This document shows positions 7,220 through 9,142 of a stretch of DNA of 9,142 nt, in pieces. The stretch is from positions 1-9,142 of the forward strand of contig JAGNNB010000100.1 in assembly GCA_017990865.1 (NCBI GenBank), given 5' to 3'. A program made the translations under genes and the position numbers. Below the pieces are notes generated by a model. The model did no database searches. It had not been told where the DNA came from and saw nothing but the letters and a program-made list of their open reading frames with translations. Source of the DNA: Lysobacteraceae bacterium. Lineage in GTDB: Bacteria; Pseudomonadota; Gammaproteobacteria; Xanthomonadales; Xanthomonadaceae. Each line of letters starts with the position of its first letter. Positions within the stretch are counted from its first letter, which is position 1.

Positions 7220-9142
7220 GCATCGAATCCTTGTCCTCGAAGATCGGGTTGCCGAAATCGATTCGGCGCTCGCCCGTATTTCTTGCTGGTTTGGCGCTGC
7301 GTCTGCTGTTGATCGCATTCCTCGCGCCGCAAATCCAGCAAACGTGGTTCGTGCCCTTCGTCGAGCACGCGATCGCGCATCCGTCGATCGATCCGTGGAC
7401 GACCTTCCTCGACGATGGCGGAACGCCGTTGGCGTATCCCTACGGACCGGTGATGTTGATCGCGCACTTGCCGACACTGGCCCTGGGTTGGCTGCTGAGC
7501 GCCGCCAGCGGATACGACGCGTTCCTCGCCGTCGGTTTCCGCGCCAGTTTGCTGCTCGCCGATCTCGCCGCGCTGCTCCTGCTCAATCGCTTGTTTCCGC
7601 AACAGCCGCGCAAATTGCTCTGGCTGTACTGGTGGTCGCCGATCGTGCTGTACGTGACGTACTGGAACGGCCAGACCGACATCATCCCCATCGCGCTGCT
7701 GCTGGCCTCGCTGACGCTGTTGCGCGATCTGCGCGCCCGCGCCAGCGGTCTCGCGCTCGGTCTGTCGCTGTCGGCCAAATTCAGCATGTTGCTGGCGGTG
7801 CCGTTCCTGGCGATTTATCTGTGGCGCAACAAGCGTTTGCGCACGCTGCAAACGCCGTTCGCGATCGGTTTGGCGATCGGCTTGATCCCGCAAGCGCTGT
7901 GTCTGTTGTCGCCCGGTTTTCTGCGGATGGTGCTCGGTACGCAGGAATCCTCGCGCATTTTCGATTTCGCCTTGCCGCTCGGCCACACGATGGAGTTGTA
8001 TCTCACGCCGACGTTGTATCTGCTCGCGGCGTACGCGGTCTGGCGGTTGCGTCGCATCAGCTTCGACCTGTTGCTGGCCGTAACCGGGTTGTCGTTCTTC
8101 CTGGTGGTGATGACCACGCCCGCGCCGCCGGGCTGGTATCTGTGGTTGGTACCGTTCCTGGTCGCGCATCAATTGCAGGGCGACCGCAGCGCGATTCTAT
8201 TGACCGCAGCGCTCTCGGCGCTGGTGATCGGCATGCATGTGGTGATTTCGCCCGGCGCGACGGTCGAACCGTTCGGCTGGAATATCGCCGGAGCGCTCGC
8301 GCCCATCGCCGCCGCCGCGACGCCGCATCTCTCCTCGCTGTGGATGACGTTGGTGATCGCCACCGGCGTGGTGCTGATCCTGCAGATGCTGCGTGAGCGG
8401 GTCGCGCGTAACGACTATTTCCGGATTTCGCAGAAACCGCTGCGGCTGGGCATCGCGGGCGATTCCGGCGCGGGCAAAGACACGCTGGCGCGCGCGCTGA
8501 CCGGCATTTTCGGTTCGCATACCGTGGTGCATCTGTCCGGCGACGACTACCACGTATGGGATCGTTTTGCGCCGATGTGGAAAGGCTTGACCCACCTCAA
8601 CCCGCGCGCGAACGATCTGCAGCGTTTCAATAGCGATGCGCTGGCGTTGATGGACGGCAAGCCGGTGATCTGCCGCCATTACGACCATACCGCCGGGCGT
8701 TTTCTCGCGCCGGTGATTCTGCAGCGCAACGATGTCGTCGTGGTCTCGGGTTTGCACGCGCTGCGCATGCCGCGCTTGAGCAAACGCTTCGATGTCGCGG
8801 TGTTCCTGGACATCGACGAGGATTTGAGACGCGCGTGGAAGATTCACCGCGACGTGAACGAACGCGGGCATGCCATGGAAACCGTGCTGCGTTCGATGGA
8901 GCGTCGCGCGATCGATTCGCAGCGCTACATCCATCCGCAGCGCGCCGCGGCCGATCTGGTGCTCAAACTGCGGCCGGTCAATCGGCATCAGCTCGAATCC
9001 GCCGCATCGCCTCACGCCATTCCGCTCAAACTTTCGGCGCAAATCCGCAACGGCACCTATCACGAGCGGCTCGCCCGGATTTTGATCGGCATCTGCGGCC
9101 TGCATTTGGATATCGAGCTGGCCGAAGACTCCGACGAGGTCG
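7210..9142 (+). CDS. GT-C-like membrane glycosyltransferase fused to phosphoribulokinase-like P-loop kinase, partial
   Basis: The frame is open from GTG 7210 to the right edge (644 codons, no stop), overlapping the previous gene by 10 nt; AAGGA (7196-7200) lies 9 nt upstream. A TTG at 7216 is an alternative start. Residues about 22-405 are polytopic membrane protein, roughly nine or ten helices. They contain YPYGP (76-80), SPIVLYVTYWNGQTD (143-157) and, near the end of that part, PAPPGWYLWLVPFL, as in GT-C enzymes that use polyprenyl-phosphate sugars. Residues about 412-590 are a kinase of the phosphoribulokinase/uridine kinase superfamily. Walker A is GDSGAGKDT (417-425), followed by GDDYHVWDRF (444-453), LNPRANDLQRF (463-473), HYDHTAGRF (490-498), SGLHAL (513-518), FLDID (532-536), WKIHRDVNERGH (543-554) and YIHPQRAAADLV (573-584). 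This order is strikingly that of plant/cyanobacterial-type phosphoribulokinase. S513 stands where relatives have glutamate. A further 50 or more residues have no recognised fold. The substrate is unknown. A cytosolic kinase end implies the C-terminus faces inward. Confidence 0.87.
   Translation, partial: MALSIESLSSKIGLPKSIRRSPVFLAGLALRLLLIAFLAPQIQQTWFVPFVEHAIAHPSIDPWTTFLDDGGTPLAYPYGPVMLIAHLPTLALGWLLSAASGYDAFLAVGFRASLLLADLAALLLLNRLFPQQPRKLLWLYWWSPIVLYVTYWNGQTDIIPIALLLASLTLLRDLRARASGLALGLSLSAKFSMLLAVPFLAIYLWRNKRLRTLQTPFAIGLAIGLIPQALCLLSPGFLRMVLGTQESSRIFDFALPLGHTMELYLTPTLYLLAAYAVWRLRRISFDLLLAVTGLSFFLVVMTTPAPPGWYLWLVPFLVAHQLQGDRSAILLTAALSALVIGMHVVISPGATVEPFGWNIAGALAPIAAAATPHLSSLWMTLVIATGVVLILQMLRERVARNDYFRISQKPLRLGIAGDSGAGKDTLARALTGIFGSHTVVHLSGDDYHVWDRFAPMWKGLTHLNPRANDLQRFNSDALALMDGKPVICRHYDHTAGRFLAPVILQRNDVVVVSGLHALRMPRLSKRFDVAVFLDIDEDLRRAWKIHRDVNERGHAMETVLRSMERRAIDSQRYIHPQRAAADLVLKLRPVNRHQLESAASPHAIPLKLSAQIRNGTYHERLARILIGICGLHLDIELAEDSDEV

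Noticed and set aside
6895..8172. 425-codon minus-strand open frame rich in Gln and Arg
   Set aside because: It is antisense to the GDPD-like and GT-C genes. The Q/R-rich composition comes from complementing leucine-rich membrane codons.
7092..8396. 434-codon plus-strand open frame inside the GT-C region
   Set aside because: It is an out-of-frame shadow of the membrane protein beginning at 7210, with an Arg/Ala-rich sequence and no domain.

Overview
The window reads as chromosomal DNA of a GC-rich Gram-negative bacterium. Codon use favours GCG, CGC and GAT/GAC-rich codons with frequent TTG for leucine, starts include GTG and TTG, and an NRPS gene lies beside a surface-glycan-type operon. A Xanthomonadaceae/Lysobacter-like gammaproteobacterium is my best guess, but it is an inference from style and no marker gene proves it.

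Layout. (1) Positions 1-1721, minus strand: the first 573 codons of a nonribosomal peptide synthetase, with a complete condensation domain followed by the beginning of an adenylation domain, cut by the window edge. (2) Positions 1722-1998: a divergent 277-bp intergenic region with a candidate plus-strand promoter and small inverted repeats. (3) Positions 1999-9142, plus strand: six tightly packed genes (gaps of 70, 9 and 7 bp, then overlaps of 4 and 10 bp) that look like one operon. They encode a class II aldolase-type protein (TTG start), a tandem two-domain nucleotidyltransferase, a SAM methyltransferase with an unexpected signal-peptide-like N-terminus, a family 2 glycosyltransferase, a very compact GDPD/PLC-like phosphodiesterase, and a large protein joining a GT-C-like polytopic membrane domain to a phosphoribulokinase-like P-loop kinase domain. 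The last gene runs off the right edge.

How they may work together (inference). The set combines a carbon-carbon bond enzyme, a small-molecule kinase, two nucleotidyl-transfer active sites, a methyltransferase, a cytosolic glycosyltransferase, a phosphodiesterase-fold protein and a membrane glycosyltransferase. It therefore looks like a self-contained pathway that builds, activates, methylates and transfers an unusual phosphorylated sugar or polyol onto a lipid or cell-surface glycan. The GT2 enzyme could make a polyprenyl-phosphate sugar used by the GT-C domain. No flippase, polymerase or ABC exporter is visible here. The substrate cannot be read from the sequence. Whether the divergent NRPS is functionally linked or only a neighbour is open.

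The most unusual items are the GT-C/PRK-like kinase fusion (with serine where the kinase family has a Walker-B-region glutamate), the duplicated nucleotidyltransferase, and the secretory-looking leader on a methyltransferase. No tRNA, rRNA, CRISPR array or insertion sequence was seen.
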